Assembly (NCBI GenBank): GCA_031550725.1
Contig: JAVBOH010000008.1
Span: 434,001-498,000, forward strand
Length of the DNA stretch: 64,000 bases
Direction: 5' to 3'
DNA from: UBA946 sp031550725
GTDB taxonomy: Bacteria; Bacillota; Clostridia; Oscillospirales; Ruminococcaceae
Shown here piece after piece: positions 1 to 8,557 of this stretch. The notes below the pieces were generated by a model. The model saw only the letters and a program-made list of their open reading frames with translations, did not search any database and was not told the DNA's origin. The translations under genes were made by a program, and so were the position numbers. The first letter of the stretch is position 1. Each line of letters starts with the position of its first letter.

Positions 1-799
1 GCGTACTTTTTGCAGTATTCTCAGCACAAAAATCATTGTTGCTGCAGGAAATAAAGCTAACCTTAAAAAAATTCCTGCTGGTACAGCAAGAGCTGCTGTT
101 GGCACTGCTGCTGGCACTTCCACAGCAACACCACAGATGTCTGCTGCTGTAAAAACAGGTAAGGTTATCCCTAATATGCCTACAAACGAAGATGCTGTTG
201 GTGCATCGCTTAAGGGTAAGGATGGTTATATTGTTGCTCTTGGTGCATCTACTGGAGGAACAGATGCACTTGAAACCGTACTGAAGGCTTTTCCTGCTGA
301 TATGCCGCCTGTTCTTGTTGTTCAGCATATGCCGCCTGTATTTACAAAAATGTATGCCGAAAGACTTAACAGGGTTTGCAAAATGCAGATTAAAGAGGCT
401 GCTGACGGTGACAGACTTACTAACGGTGTTTGTCTTATTGGTGCAGGAAGCTATCACCTTGAGCTGAAAAAGGATGCTCGTGGTTATTATGCTAAATGCT
501 ATCAGGGTGAAAAGGTTTCTGGACATTGCCCATCTGTTGATGTTATGTTTTCGAGTGTTGCCGAGGTTGCAGGACGAAAGGCTGTTGGTGCAATCCTTAC
601 TGGTATGGGTGCTGACGGCGCAAAGGGTATGCTGAAAATGCATAATAATGGTGCATTCACAATCGGACAGGATAAGGAAACCTGTGTTGTTTATGGTATG
701 CCAATGGAGGCTTATAAGCTTGGAGCCTGCAGTGAACAGCAGCCGCTTAATAATATCGGTGCCGTGCTTTGTAAAGCACTTGCAAAGGGTTGGAAATAA
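1..799 (+). CDS. cheB: Chemotaxis protein-glutamate methylesterase CheB (3' part)
   Basis: The reading frame is open from base 2 to the stop at 797-799, so the gene begins before the window and its receiver domain is missing here. What remains is a linker and the whole methylesterase domain. This enzyme removes methyl groups from chemoreceptor glutamates and deamidates glutamines during adaptation. Visible landmarks are the GASTGG nucleophile serine (about base 248), the VQHMP histidine and the LTGMGADG aspartate, which form the family's Ser-His-Asp triad. The first internal ATG (137) lies in the Ala/Thr-rich linker and is not a credible start. A terminator hairpin follows directly, so cheB ends its transcription unit. 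Confidence 0.93.
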   Translation, partial: RTFCSILSTKIIVAAGNKANLKKIPAGTARAAVGTAAGTSTATPQMSAAVKTGKVIPNMPTNEDAVGASLKGKDGYIVALGASTGGTDALETVLKAFPADMPPVLVVQHMPPVFTKMYAERLNRVCKMQIKEAADGDRLTNGVCLIGAGSYHLELKKDARGYYAKCYQGEKVSGHCPSVDVMFSSVAEVAGRKAVGAILTGMGADGAKGMLKMHNNGAFTIGQDKETCVVYGMPMEAYKLGACSEQQPLNNIGAVLCKALAKGWK

Positions 800-805
800 A
801 ATAAT

Positions 806-849
806 AAGACTGTCCATGAGTTTTGATAACTTTGGACAGTCTTTTTTGT
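806..849 (+). terminator. Rho-independent terminator after cheB
   Basis: Eleven-bp perfect stem (806-816 with 833-843) followed by a T-rich tract, seven bases after the cheB stop. Confidence 0.85.
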
Positions 850-973
850 TAAAGATATTGTTATGCCAACATAAAAAGTGGGTAAACTGAGTTCTCCACT
901 ACAAAATCGAATATATATTGTATGATGTTTGTTTTACTCCCATAGTTCAACGCAGCCTTATATTTTTGGGTAA

Positions 974-1002
974 CTAAGGCAGGAACAAAGCCCCTGCCTT
1001 AC
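974..1002. repeat. Small hairpin in the cheB / 1041 gene intergenic gap
   Basis: Eight-bp stem (976-983 with 993-1000) between the convergent genes. No clear T tract on either strand, so its role as terminator of the minus-strand gene is only possible. Nothing else was seen in 850-1040. Confidence 0.35.
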
Positions 1003-1040
1003 AATTGATTTTTAGTCATACAAAATGTTTATACATACTA

Positions 1041-2240
1041 CTATTTCGCCTTTTTCAAAGCTTTTTCACCCTGTTCAATCTTCTTCTTTTCTTCTTTTAT
1101 ATTAGTTGTCACATATGCATCGACATTGTCATTTCTCGCAAGCAATAAGCAAATAATGCCGCTTAAAACAATCGCAGCCAAGAAGAATACCATAGTTTCC
1201 ATATAATTTTCATTTTGAGTCTGGTTATCCAAAACAAATTTAACAAACCCAGGGCCAATTAATGCAGCCGTTTCAAGACCGAAGAATATGGCACAGGTAA
1301 TTTTAGCAGGCTTTGATTTTGTAAACATTAAAACTGAAAATAAGGCAGTAGCTATTGCAAGATAGGAAAATAGCTGAGATGAATTCCAGTTAAGCTTATA
1401 CATAACTATAAAAGCATCAATTACACCAAGCGTAACAAGCAGAAGTACAATCGAAAACCCCTTTTTAGAAGCCTTTATCTTCTGTTCAGCAATCAAACTA
1501 TTATACATAGTATTGCTTGCCTTTTGATTTATGTTGCTTGGACGATAACCAATATCCTGCATTAATCTGTCCTTAATAAGCTGTTTTTCATCGCTGTCGA
1601 GGACTTCCTTTGCAGCGAGATCCTCCGTACGCTTTACATTGCTGCTGTATTCGTCAGAAAGGTCCTCAAGACTAGCTTTTTTATTACCCTCCATCTCAAT
1701 ATCAAGGTCATCCATCATCATTTGTTTCATGAGTGACTGTGCAGCAGAACGTGAAGAATCAGTCATTGAGGATAGCTTGGGCTTTGTTGGTGCAGCCATT
1801 TCTTCGAGCAGAATATCAACGGATGGCAGTGGGTCAGCAGCACTGTAATCATTGCTGAAATCCATAGTGGTGTAATCCATTTCTTCTTCGGGAGGCGGTG
1901 CTATATATGGCAGTGCGTCATCAAGCGAATCGTCAACATATTGAGCAAATTCGAATATATCATCTTCAATTGTTACAGGCTGTGAGCTGTTCTCAGCCTT
2001 TTTTTTAGCTTCAGGTGACTTAGCCGTATTCTGTGATTTATGTGTGTCTTCAACTATTTTTTTCTCATCATCACTTGACCTTTCAGCAGCTTTTTCAGCG
2101 GAAAGAGCCTTTACACTTCCCCCTGCTTTAGCAAGGTCTTGTTCAAACTTTGGTACATATGCCTTTGCAGGCTTACTGTCTGACACATCAAGCGGGTCAT
2201 AAAAATCATTTTCTAGCAAGTTATCATTGTTATCGGACAT
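1041..2240 (-). CDS. Acidic protein with four C-terminal membrane segments, unknown function
   Basis: Not recognised. The first two thirds are low-complexity, acidic and Pro/Ser/Lys-rich, with no apparent enzyme motif. The last third holds four hydrophobic segments (starting near KKGFSIVLLLV, QLFSYLAIA, ITCAIFFGLE and YMETMVFFLAAIV) and a Lys/Glu-rich tail, suggesting a long cytoplasmic region anchored in the membrane. The frame could start six codons earlier with TTG (2258), but the GGAG at 2252-2255 lies 12 bases before ATG 2240 and would be part of that upstream start, so 2240 is preferred. It follows the bactofilin gene in the same direction behind a probable terminator, so the two may be expressed separately. 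Confidence 0.7.
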   Translation of the reverse strand: MSDNNDNLLENDFYDPLDVSDSKPAKAYVPKFEQDLAKAGGSVKALSAEKAAERSSDDEKKIVEDTHKSQNTAKSPEAKKKAENSSQPVTIEDDIFEFAQYVDDSLDDALPYIAPPPEEEMDYTTMDFSNDYSAADPLPSVDILLEEMAAPTKPKLSSMTDSSRSAAQSLMKQMMMDDLDIEMEGNKKASLEDLSDEYSSNVKRTEDLAAKEVLDSDEKQLIKDRLMQDIGYRPSNINQKASNTMYNSLIAEQKIKASKKGFSIVLLLVTLGVIDAFIVMYKLNWNSSQLFSYLAIATALFSVLMFTKSKPAKITCAIFFGLETAALIGPGFVKFVLDNQTQNENYMETMVFFLAAIVLSGIICLLLARNDNVDAYVTTNIKEEKKKIEQGEKALKKAK

Positions 2241-2285
2241 ACTTAAAATCAACTCCAAAAATTAGTATATAATATAACAGATAGA

Positions 2286-2340
2286 ATAGAAAAGCTGTTG
2301 CCGTTAAGACAAATGTTCATGTCTTAACGTGTAACAGCTA
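2286..2340 (-). terminator. Terminator downstream of the bactofilin gene
   Basis: Long hairpin (2293-2310 with 2321-2339, one small internal mismatch) followed on the minus strand by TTTTC. Located just past the bactofilin stop. Confidence 0.6.
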
Positions 2341-2351
2341 TCATGTTCATT

Positions 2352-3410
2352 TTATTCGGTTACAGCAATAGCCTCAGGGAAAATGCTTGATGAGCTTTCC
2401 TGTAAAAATGTTGTATTAACATAACCCTGAATAGTTGCGCCGTCAAGAACAGTTATTGTGGAAGCGGTGATGTTGCCAAGGATTATAGCATCAGTTTTGA
2501 ATTCAGCCTTTCCGCCTACATCAATGTTACCCTTGATTTTACCGTTAAGGTCTAAGTACTGTGCAGATATGTCACCTAAAAGCAAGCTGTCACGGTCAAC
2601 CTGAACCTGTCCCTTTGAGAGTATGTTTCCCTGCATGGATGCACCCATCATGGTTGAATTATTGCATTCAATATCACCGACAACCTTGCCGCTGACATTG
2701 ATATTCTTCGTTATCTTAACATCACCCTTTACACTGCCGTCAATTGTAATATTTGCAAATGAACGGATGTTACCGTCAATAACAGTGTTACGTGAAATAA
2801 CGGTTGTTTCTTCTGTTTCAAAGTAAGGGGTATCATTTTTCATGCTTGTATATGATGGTGCTTTTGGTGGTGGCGGAGTTTTACCCATGCCAATTGGTGT
2901 ACCCATAGGTGCTCCCATTCCACTCATTGATGGAGCTGCACCAAATCCTGACTGTCCCTGCCCCATACCTGCCGAAGCATTATAAGCAGATGAGGAATAG
3001 CCCTGCTGTGTATCCTGTGAGCTTGGCATTGATTGTGTTGGCTGTTCATATGATGGCTGGCTAAATGCTGGAATGTCATTATTAGCCGCATTATAAACAG
3101 GTTCTGTATATGCTGCAGGTGCAGTATACGACGTCGAAACGGCATCAGGGATAACCGGTCTGCCGAATGACTGTGCATTCTGTGGTGATGCAACATATGG
3201 ACTTGCAGTTTCACTTTCCATCTCAGAAAGAAGTGCATCTGCAAGAGGAGTTGATGTAAGATTTTCAGCTGGACGAGGTGATGGCTCTAAATATTTTTCA
3301 AGCTCAGTCTTTTTTTTCTGTTCCTTTGGTGTTGGTTCGTCACCGCCGACAAGTCCGTCTTTTTTCAAAATTTCCTTAACAGCCTGATTAAAGTTGTCCT
3401 TTAGGCTCAT
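2352..3410 (-). CDS. Bactofilin-family polymer-forming protein
   Basis: The C-terminal third (about residues 200-340) is a run of short beta-helix repeats of the pattern V.I.G...G.I, for example TVIDGNIRS, VSGKVVGDI and LNGKIKGNIDV, typical of bactofilins (DUF583), which polymerise into cytoskeletal filaments at the membrane and organise cell-wall enzymes. The N-terminal 200 residues are Pro/Gln/Ser/Met-rich and probably disordered, longer than in most bactofilins. Start chosen at MSLKDNF because AAAGGA directly abuts the earlier ATG (3422). The neighbouring polysaccharide deacetylase gene suggests a link with envelope shape or wall modification; that is inference. Confidence 0.85.
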   Translation of the reverse strand: MSLKDNFNQAVKEILKKDGLVGGDEPTPKEQKKKTELEKYLEPSPRPAENLTSTPLADALLSEMESETASPYVASPQNAQSFGRPVIPDAVSTSYTAPAAYTEPVYNAANNDIPAFSQPSYEQPTQSMPSSQDTQQGYSSSAYNASAGMGQGQSGFGAAPSMSGMGAPMGTPIGMGKTPPPPKAPSYTSMKNDTPYFETEETTVISRNTVIDGNIRSFANITIDGSVKGDVKITKNINVSGKVVGDIECNNSTMMGASMQGNILSKGQVQVDRDSLLLGDISAQYLDLNGKIKGNIDVGGKAEFKTDAIILGNITASTITVLDGATIQGYVNTTFLQESSSSIFPEAIAVTE

Positions 3411-3539
3411 TTTAATGATCATTCCTTTCTTCGAGTCAATGCAGACTTAGGCTGTCATTGATTCTTAATGCAAGAGGTATGAATATAACCATGCCACCGC
3501 ATTTAAAAGTTATAAGTAAGCTAGTAAGCTAGCGTGTTA

Positions 3540-4637
3540 TCAGTGTGAAAATGTAATAGGTTTAATGGTATTATCAAGAGCCTCAAAGGTATAATCGTTA
3601 TCTCTTAGTTCATGGATAATGTCATCAAGTGTATTAACAGTATTGCTCTTGTCTTTATTGTCATGAAGAAGTACAATCGCTCTTGAAGATGAGCTGTTGA
3701 GAGTACCGCTAACAACATTATCATAAATAGATGACCATGTTGCACTCTTTGTAGCATCCTCGCCGCTTACGTTCCAGTCGTGGTAAACAAAGCCACGTCT
3801 TGTGCATTCAGCGATAATCTGTTCAACGATATGACTGTTATAGTTATTAACACTTCCGCCTGGAAAACGATAAAGCTGCGGTCTGACACCAGTTGCATCA
3901 TAAATGCTCATGTATGTATTATTAAAGTCCTCAAGCCATGATTCAACGCTTTCATAAACCTCGTCATACTTATGCGAAAGTGAATGAACAGCAAGAGTAT
4001 GCCCCCTTTGAGCAACCTCACGCATAATTTCAGCAGTTTCATCACTTTTACCGCCTGACATAAAGAATGTAGCCTTAATGTCATATTTGTCAAGGATATC
4101 GAGAATTTCAAGAGTTCTCTGTGAAGGACCGTCATCAAAAGTAAGATAAACAACTTTATCCTTGGTAACGGATGCAGATTCATCAGTAGCATCAGCATAA
4201 AGCTCAGGAAACAGTCTGGTGTATTCAGGTGCATTCGGGTCATCAATGATTGGTCTTTGGTCTGGTGCAGCTGAATCAACAGAAGTTTCAGTGCCGTCAG
4301 CATTTGCAAAATCAGAATCAAGCTTGCCGCCTGAATATTTAGCAATAAAGCTGTTAACATTGTCGGTTTCATTTTCAGCTAAAAACATGAGTATATCTTC
4401 AGGAGTATACCCTTTTGCAGAAAGAACGAGATATATCTGCTCAAGCGACATTCCGTCAGGAATATTAATTGTATTATTATCAATCTGAACATAGCCCTGA
4501 GGTGAATTCCCAAGCGCTTTAGATGCCTGATAATATTTAATTCCGAAAAAGACTGCAAGACCAGCCGAAATAACAATCAATGCGATTACAATAGTATAAA
4601 TCAAATGCTTGAAAAATTTTACACTGCCAAAATACAT
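3540..4637 (-). CDS. Membrane-anchored polysaccharide deacetylase (NodB domain)
   Basis: Carbohydrate esterase family 4 enzyme removing N- or O-acetyl groups from peptidoglycan or another extracellular polysaccharide. Residues 10-33 are a signal anchor. After a roughly 130-residue spacer the NodB domain shows TFDDGP (Asp168, Asp169: general base and metal ligand), the metal-binding HSLSH (His218 and His222) and RFPGG (arginine motif). Family members hold a divalent metal with Asp-His-His. The spacer contains an Asp/Ser-rich stretch that may be a flexible linker. Exact substrate is unknown. It is followed in the same direction by the bactofilin gene, with about 117 bases between. Confidence 0.88.
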   Translation of the reverse strand: MYFGSVKFFKHLIYTIVIALIVISAGLAVFFGIKYYQASKALGNSPQGYVQIDNNTINIPDGMSLEQIYLVLSAKGYTPEDILMFLAENETDNVNSFIAKYSGGKLDSDFANADGTETSVDSAAPDQRPIIDDPNAPEYTRLFPELYADATDESASVTKDKVVYLTFDDGPSQRTLEILDILDKYDIKATFFMSGGKSDETAEIMREVAQRGHTLAVHSLSHKYDEVYESVESWLEDFNNTYMSIYDATGVRPQLYRFPGGSVNNYNSHIVEQIIAECTRRGFVYHDWNVSGEDATKSATWSSIYDNVVSGTLNSSSSRAIVLLHDNKDKSNTVNTLDDIIHELRDNDYTFEALDNTIKPITFSH

Positions 4638-4736
4638 TTTTTCGGTCCATTCTCCGCAGAAAAATAATATCGAATATATAAATCACATCCCATTTCTGCG
4701 GCATGGAAAGTGACAAGAATTAAAACGAAACAGAGC

Positions 4737-4884
4737 ATATCAATGTCAAATAGGCACAATCCTTTATGATACATTGCTTAACGCTTAAAATACCACTTAT
4801 CACTTCCCTCGCTATTCGTTCTCCAAACAACTGCTCGGTCGTGCTAAGTGTAATTTTAATGCTATAAGCAACGCACATTGATAT
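4737..4884. repeat. MITE-like inverted repeat with CCTCGCTATTCGTTCT core
   Basis: About 150 bp with nested inverted repeats: outer arms 4737-4746 and 4875-4884 are perfect 10-mers, and inner arms around 4776-4798 and 4845-4868 also pair. The 16-base core at 4807-4822 recurs inverted at 25567-25582 inside another hairpin. A 63-codon minus-strand open frame here is only a translation of the repeat. The rest of the 4640-5086 gap holds the terminator below and nothing else evident. Confidence 0.65.
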
Positions 4885-4950
4885 TCTATATAATAATACA
4901 CCTTTTTTCACGTCGTGTCAACACCATATAAGCATTTTTAGCACATATGA

Positions 4951-5004
4951 TAAAAAAATCCATGCCCTCTAGTCAAATAAATCATGATTAGATAGGGCAT
5001 GGAT
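4951..5004 (-). terminator. Terminator of the lipoprotein gene
   Basis: Perfect 11-bp stem (4958-4968 with 4994-5004); on the minus strand the stem is followed by seven T. It ends the minus-strand pair at 5087-6597. Confidence 0.75.
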
Positions 5005-5086
5005 TATCAAAAAAATAATAGGAATATTTTGCAAAGGACATCATCCCCTGCATTAATATAATTTAATTTAAATTATCATGTAACAA

Positions 5087-5698
5087 TCAATCATATCCAC
5101 CCTCAGCTTTTGGCATAGACTGAAATTCACTTGTACCCTCAACAAATCTTTTCAGATACTTGATAAATGAAGAAAATTCATCCTTAATTTCACTGTCATT
5201 AGGGTGATTAAATGTGGTTTCATCGCCTTTTAAAGTGTATAAAACGCCATTCAGGCTAAACTTGAAAATATATTCCTCACATGGCATTTGTCCGTATGCT
5301 CCATCATTACCTGTAAAAATAGCAAGATTATGTGATGTTATGTCAATTCCAAGATTACAAAGTCCGACAATATTCTGATTGATTATTTCCGAGTAAATAT
5401 TCTGCATATCTTCATCCGAAATCTGATATGGAGCAGAAGATGTTCCGTTCAAAATCAAGTCCTTTGAAACAGTACCTAAATCGCTGTCTATGCCATTATA
5501 GTTTTCCTTGATATTATAACCATAAATAAAAGAAAATGAAAAATCCTCGGGACATTTCTCAGGTAATATATTAGTTGTTAATACATTTTCTGATACAGTG
5601 GTTATTGGGTTTTCTTCTGTATCGATATTTTCATCTGCATTGCAGGCAGTCAGCATAAAAAAGCATACTGCTAAAGCTATAAACTTAATATATTTCAT
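5087..5698 (-). CDS. Lipoprotein of unknown function
   Basis: N-terminus is a lipoprotein signal peptide with lipobox LTAC (Cys at about residue 19 from the chosen start), then an acidic Thr/Glu/Asn-rich linker. The rest is a globular domain of about 160 residues that resembles the C-terminal domain of the upstream neighbour: both have a P(E/D).FSF opening, a middle stretch ending in LC.L..DI, and an F..FI...V......SMP/SLP ending. No known family recognised. ATG 5698 is chosen over ATG 5716 because AAAGGACAG sits 9 bases before it. The upstream gene's stop overlaps the alternative start, so the two are co-transcribed. Confidence 0.75.
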   Translation of the reverse strand: MKYIKFIALAVCFFMLTACNADENIDTEENPITTVSENVLTTNILPEKCPEDFSFSFIYGYNIKENYNGIDSDLGTVSKDLILNGTSSAPYQISDEDMQNIYSEIINQNIVGLCNLGIDITSHNLAIFTGNDGAYGQMPCEEYIFKFSLNGVLYTLKGDETTFNHPNDSEIKDEFSSFIKYLKRFVEGTSEFQSMPKAEGGYD

Positions 5699-5712
5699 TT
5701 TGTACTGTCCTT

Positions 5713-6597
5713 TCATTCAAGGCAAATATCATTCTCAGGCAATGATTTATATTCCTTAGTCTGCATTACATAATGCGTGATAAACTCTGTGAATTCGTAA
5801 TAATTTTGTGCATATTCGTTATATTTACGGCAATACAGCTCACACGCACTGCTATACCCTCTCACACTATATCTTTTGTTTCCCGAAACATATTTTGTCA
5901 CATAATAAGGGTCAGGGTCATATGAAAAAACCTCATAATCATCAGGACAATTTGTATATGTAAGATATTCAGGATGAATATCATAATCTAATGCACAAAG
6001 TGAGTTGACGTCATATTCCTGCAAAGCACAGTAAATAACCTGCAAATCAAGCTTTGAGGTACTATATTTTATCTTGCCATTTTCACTCACATATGGTTTA
6101 TTGATATAATTTTCTTTTGTGTCAATCTCCACATTACCCTTGTAATAGAACGAAAAATTGTCAGGACGCTTTGCCTTTGCACTATATTTTCCAGTCCATT
6201 TACCATCAGTTCCAAAAGTATAATACCCGTTTGCAATTTTAACTCGTCCTGTCTGCATAGCTCCTTTTTTATCAAAGTGATACCAAGAGCCGCTAAGCTT
6301 TCGCCAGCCTGAAATTTTATATCCGTTATTATAATAAAAACGCTTAGATGATGTTTTTGCCCAGCCGTTATAAGCAGCGATTGTTCCGTTTTCATCGTAT
6401 TTATACATCTTTTTTATGCCATTATCGAACTCTGTTTCATAAAGTCCGATAATTTTCTTGCCGTCAAGTGTGTACCAATACCCAGTATCGTTCTCATTTT
6501 CAATAAATCTAGCATTAACAACATCAGCCGATACCGATATTGCCATAGCAAGCACAGTAATAATCGTAACAATTAATGTAACCAGTGATTTTTTCAT
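5713..6597 (-). CDS. Secreted protein with cell-wall-binding repeats
   Basis: A signal peptide (residues 1-24, ending near SVSADV) is followed by about four aromatic/glycine repeats such as GYWYTLDGKK, NGWAKTSSKRFYYNNG and GSWYHFDKKGAMQTG, typical of choline-binding or toxin-type cell-wall-binding modules that hold a secreted protein to the surface glycopolymer. From about residue 140 a second domain follows that is paralogous to the lipoprotein encoded next. Start is ATG 6597, preceded by AAAAGGGTGG; a GTG at 6609 overlaps that site. The ribosome binding site lies within a dispersed repeat also found at 18.7 kb. Function of the C-terminal domain is unknown. Confidence 0.8.
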   Translation of the reverse strand: MKKSLVTLIVTIITVLAMAISVSADVVNARFIENENDTGYWYTLDGKKIIGLYETEFDNGIKKMYKYDENGTIAAYNGWAKTSSKRFYYNNGYKISGWRKLSGSWYHFDKKGAMQTGRVKIANGYYTFGTDGKWTGKYSAKAKRPDNFSFYYKGNVEIDTKENYINKPYVSENGKIKYSTSKLDLQVIYCALQEYDVNSLCALDYDIHPEYLTYTNCPDDYEVFSYDPDPYYVTKYVSGNKRYSVRGYSSACELYCRKYNEYAQNYYEFTEFITHYVMQTKEYKSLPENDICLE

Positions 6598-6600
6598 AAA

Positions 6601-6652
6601 TATGACCACCCTTTTCTAAGCAAGTTTGGATGTTTTGTGTTAAACACAAAAT
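6601..6652 (-). repeat. Dispersed repeat family 1, copy A (supplies an RBS)
   Basis: Sequence shares a 17-base block (TATGACCACCCTTTTCT) and a GGATGTTTTGTGT...ACACAAAA hairpin with the reverse complement of 18727-18790; a third, more decayed copy is at 47464-47530. In copies A and B the block contains the AAAAGGGTGG ribosome binding site of the adjacent gene. Confidence 0.7.
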
Positions 6653-6729
6653 TACCCCCAATGTAAAAATATAAATAAATGCTTTACTATAAAAACAATT
6701 CAGCATATCATATTTTTACATTGGGGGTA
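6653..6729. repeat. Perfect 20-bp inverted repeat, possible terminator
   Basis: Arms 6653-6672 and 6710-6729 are exact reverse complements with a 37-base loop. It lies downstream of the minus-strand membrane protein gene and could end its transcript (AATTTTGTG follows the stem), or be a mobile palindromic repeat. Confidence 0.6.
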
Positions 6730-6762
6730 TAAATCTTATAAAGTTTGTAAGGTTATACAAAT

Positions 6763-7617
6763 TTATTGGCACATCTTATATAATTTACCCATACATTCGT
6801 CGAAATAATCTGTAACCTCAGCATCAATAGCAATGCGAACATATTTTACAGCTTCTTCTTTTCTTTCAAGTGCGATAAGAAGCGCCGCTCTCATTGCCGC
6901 TGATGTAGCCTGTATGTATTTGTAATCGACAGCAGATTTTGGTCCTGTGTGAATTCTGTCAAGCTCACGCAAGCCTAGCTCATACTGACCCTTTGTATAA
7001 CGGTAAAGAGCTGTCATAATCTGAACACGATAGTTATGTGACATATGCTTAAAAAATTCTGATGCACTGATGAAATATTCATCAAAACTCTCCATGTCGT
7101 TTTCAAAAAAGCAAAGGAGCATTTTTTCAACATAATAAAGTGACGCATCATAAACATCGCCCGTTGTTTCCGCAACATCGATAATGCTCTTGTAATCAAG
7201 CTTTTCCAAGAGTTCCTCAGTTTGAGTAAGCTTTCCTTGAAGTGTGTAGCCTATGCAAGCCTCAAGAAGAAGCCTATTTTTGAATACACCATTGCTGTTT
7301 TGAAAAAGGAAATGTATATATTCATGCGAAATGCCATATTTTTTAACAACCTTGCTAATATTATGCTTAATGTAAACCATTGGCATTATAACAAGCAGGT
7401 ACTTTAGAACATGGAACAATACCGCAATAACAAGTGAGCCAATCAGGAGCAGCGGAATGAATATCCATAAGTCAAAATTATCCGCACCTTCTGCAAACGC
7501 AAAAACATTGTGGATTATTTTGTATACAAACCCTATACAGCAGCCAAGAATAATGAAAATTCCCCACCAGACCATTATAGCTTTTGCGGTGCTAACCACT
7601 TTTGACTTAAAATTCAT
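6763..7617 (-). CDS. Membrane protein with helical repeat-like C-terminus, unknown function
   Basis: Not recognised to family level. Two hydrophobic segments near residues 12-35 and 50-82 precede a roughly 200-residue cytoplasmic part made of alternating amphipathic helices (for example RLLLEACIGYTLQGKLTQ and LYRYTKGQYELGLREL) that look like tetratricopeptide-type repeats, so a protein-interaction role is possible. A strong GGAGGTGG stands 6 bases before the ATG. It follows aroE in the same direction with a 53-base gap and may be in one operon with fabD and aroE. Confidence 0.7.
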   Translation of the reverse strand: MNFKSKVVSTAKAIMVWWGIFIILGCCIGFVYKIIHNVFAFAEGADNFDLWIFIPLLLIGSLVIAVLFHVLKYLLVIMPMVYIKHNISKVVKKYGISHEYIHFLFQNSNGVFKNRLLLEACIGYTLQGKLTQTEELLEKLDYKSIIDVAETTGDVYDASLYYVEKMLLCFFENDMESFDEYFISASEFFKHMSHNYRVQIMTALYRYTKGQYELGLRELDRIHTGPKSAVDYKYIQATSAAMRAALLIALERKEEAVKYVRIAIDAEVTDYFDECMGKLYKMCQ

Positions 7618-7670
7618 CTGCCCACCTCCTATACAATTTGTATATTATTACGTTATTATCCTATATGTTG

Positions 7671-8504
7671 TTATTTCGTTAATTCTTCACGCATATCATT
7701 AATAAGCGCAGCGATATCATCATCGTTATATGTAACGTTATCCCAAATTTCATGTGCAACAACAGCCTGCCATACAAGCATTGCCATTCCGCCAATAGCT
7801 TTAATGCCATTATCCATAGCGATTTTCATAAGCTTTGTGACATCAGGGTTATAAATAATGTCAAAAACAAATTTACATCTCTTTATAATACTTTCATCGC
7901 AAGGACAAGCATCATTATGAGGGAACATCCCAACTGGTGTCGCATTAATGAGCAAATCGAATTCACCCTCAATTTCATCGATTGTAATAACCCTAGCCTT
8001 AGCATCAGGATTTAGCGAAAGTGCATAATCCACAACTTCTTTAGCAGATGCTATAAATTCAGGCAATGCAACAACAGTTAAGTCAGCACCATGTAAAACA
8101 GCCTCAACAGTTATCATTCTTCCTGCACCGCCGCAGCCAAACTGCAAAACCTTGCCGTCAAGACTTGCACCGCCAGCTTTCAATGCACGAAGGAATCCAT
8201 AACAATCGGTATTATATCCAGTAATTATACCTTCTGTATTTTTTATACAATTCACAGAATTATAACGCAAAGCGGACTCATCAAGCTTTGTAACATACTT
8301 TATTATATCCACCTTGTGCGGAATTGTGATATTATATCCATCCAAAGAATTCAGCATGGGTATGCTGTTTTCAAGCTCCTCGGATGAAATCTCTTTTATA
8401 TCATAAGAAAAATCTGTTACCCCTGACAATTCGAACAGCCTTTTGTGTATAGGCGGTGACATTGTATGCTTTAGCGGATAACCTAGGATGGCATAGTTTT
8501 TCAT
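7671..8504 (-). CDS. aroE: Shikimate dehydrogenase
   Basis: NADPH-dependent reduction of 3-dehydroshikimate to shikimate in aromatic amino acid synthesis. Visible: GYPLKHTMSP (substrate-binding Ser region), NITIPHK with catalytic Lys64, NTD with catalytic Asp100, the dinucleotide-binding GCGGAGRM and INATPVGM. Length (277 residues) fits the family. The start is ATG 8504, with GGGAG eight bases upstream; a TTG at 8519 overlaps that site. It lies 53 bases downstream of fabD, an unusual operon partner, and no other aro gene is in the window. Confidence 0.93.
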   Translation of the reverse strand: MKNYAILGYPLKHTMSPPIHKRLFELSGVTDFSYDIKEISSEELENSIPMLNSLDGYNITIPHKVDIIKYVTKLDESALRYNSVNCIKNTEGIITGYNTDCYGFLRALKAGGASLDGKVLQFGCGGAGRMITVEAVLHGADLTVVALPEFIASAKEVVDYALSLNPDAKARVITIDEIEGEFDLLINATPVGMFPHNDACPCDESIIKRCKFVFDIIYNPDVTKLMKIAMDNGIKAIGGMAMLVWQAVVAHEIWDNVTYNDDDIAALINDMREELTK

Positions 8505-8557
8505 GGTTTTATCTCCCAATCGTATAATAATGATATAAATATACTTAATGTAAACGT

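Noticed and set aside
4720..4911. 63-codon minus-strand open frame MKKGVLLYRIS...
   Set aside because: It is a translation of the nested inverted repeat; no ribosome binding site and no protein-like pattern.
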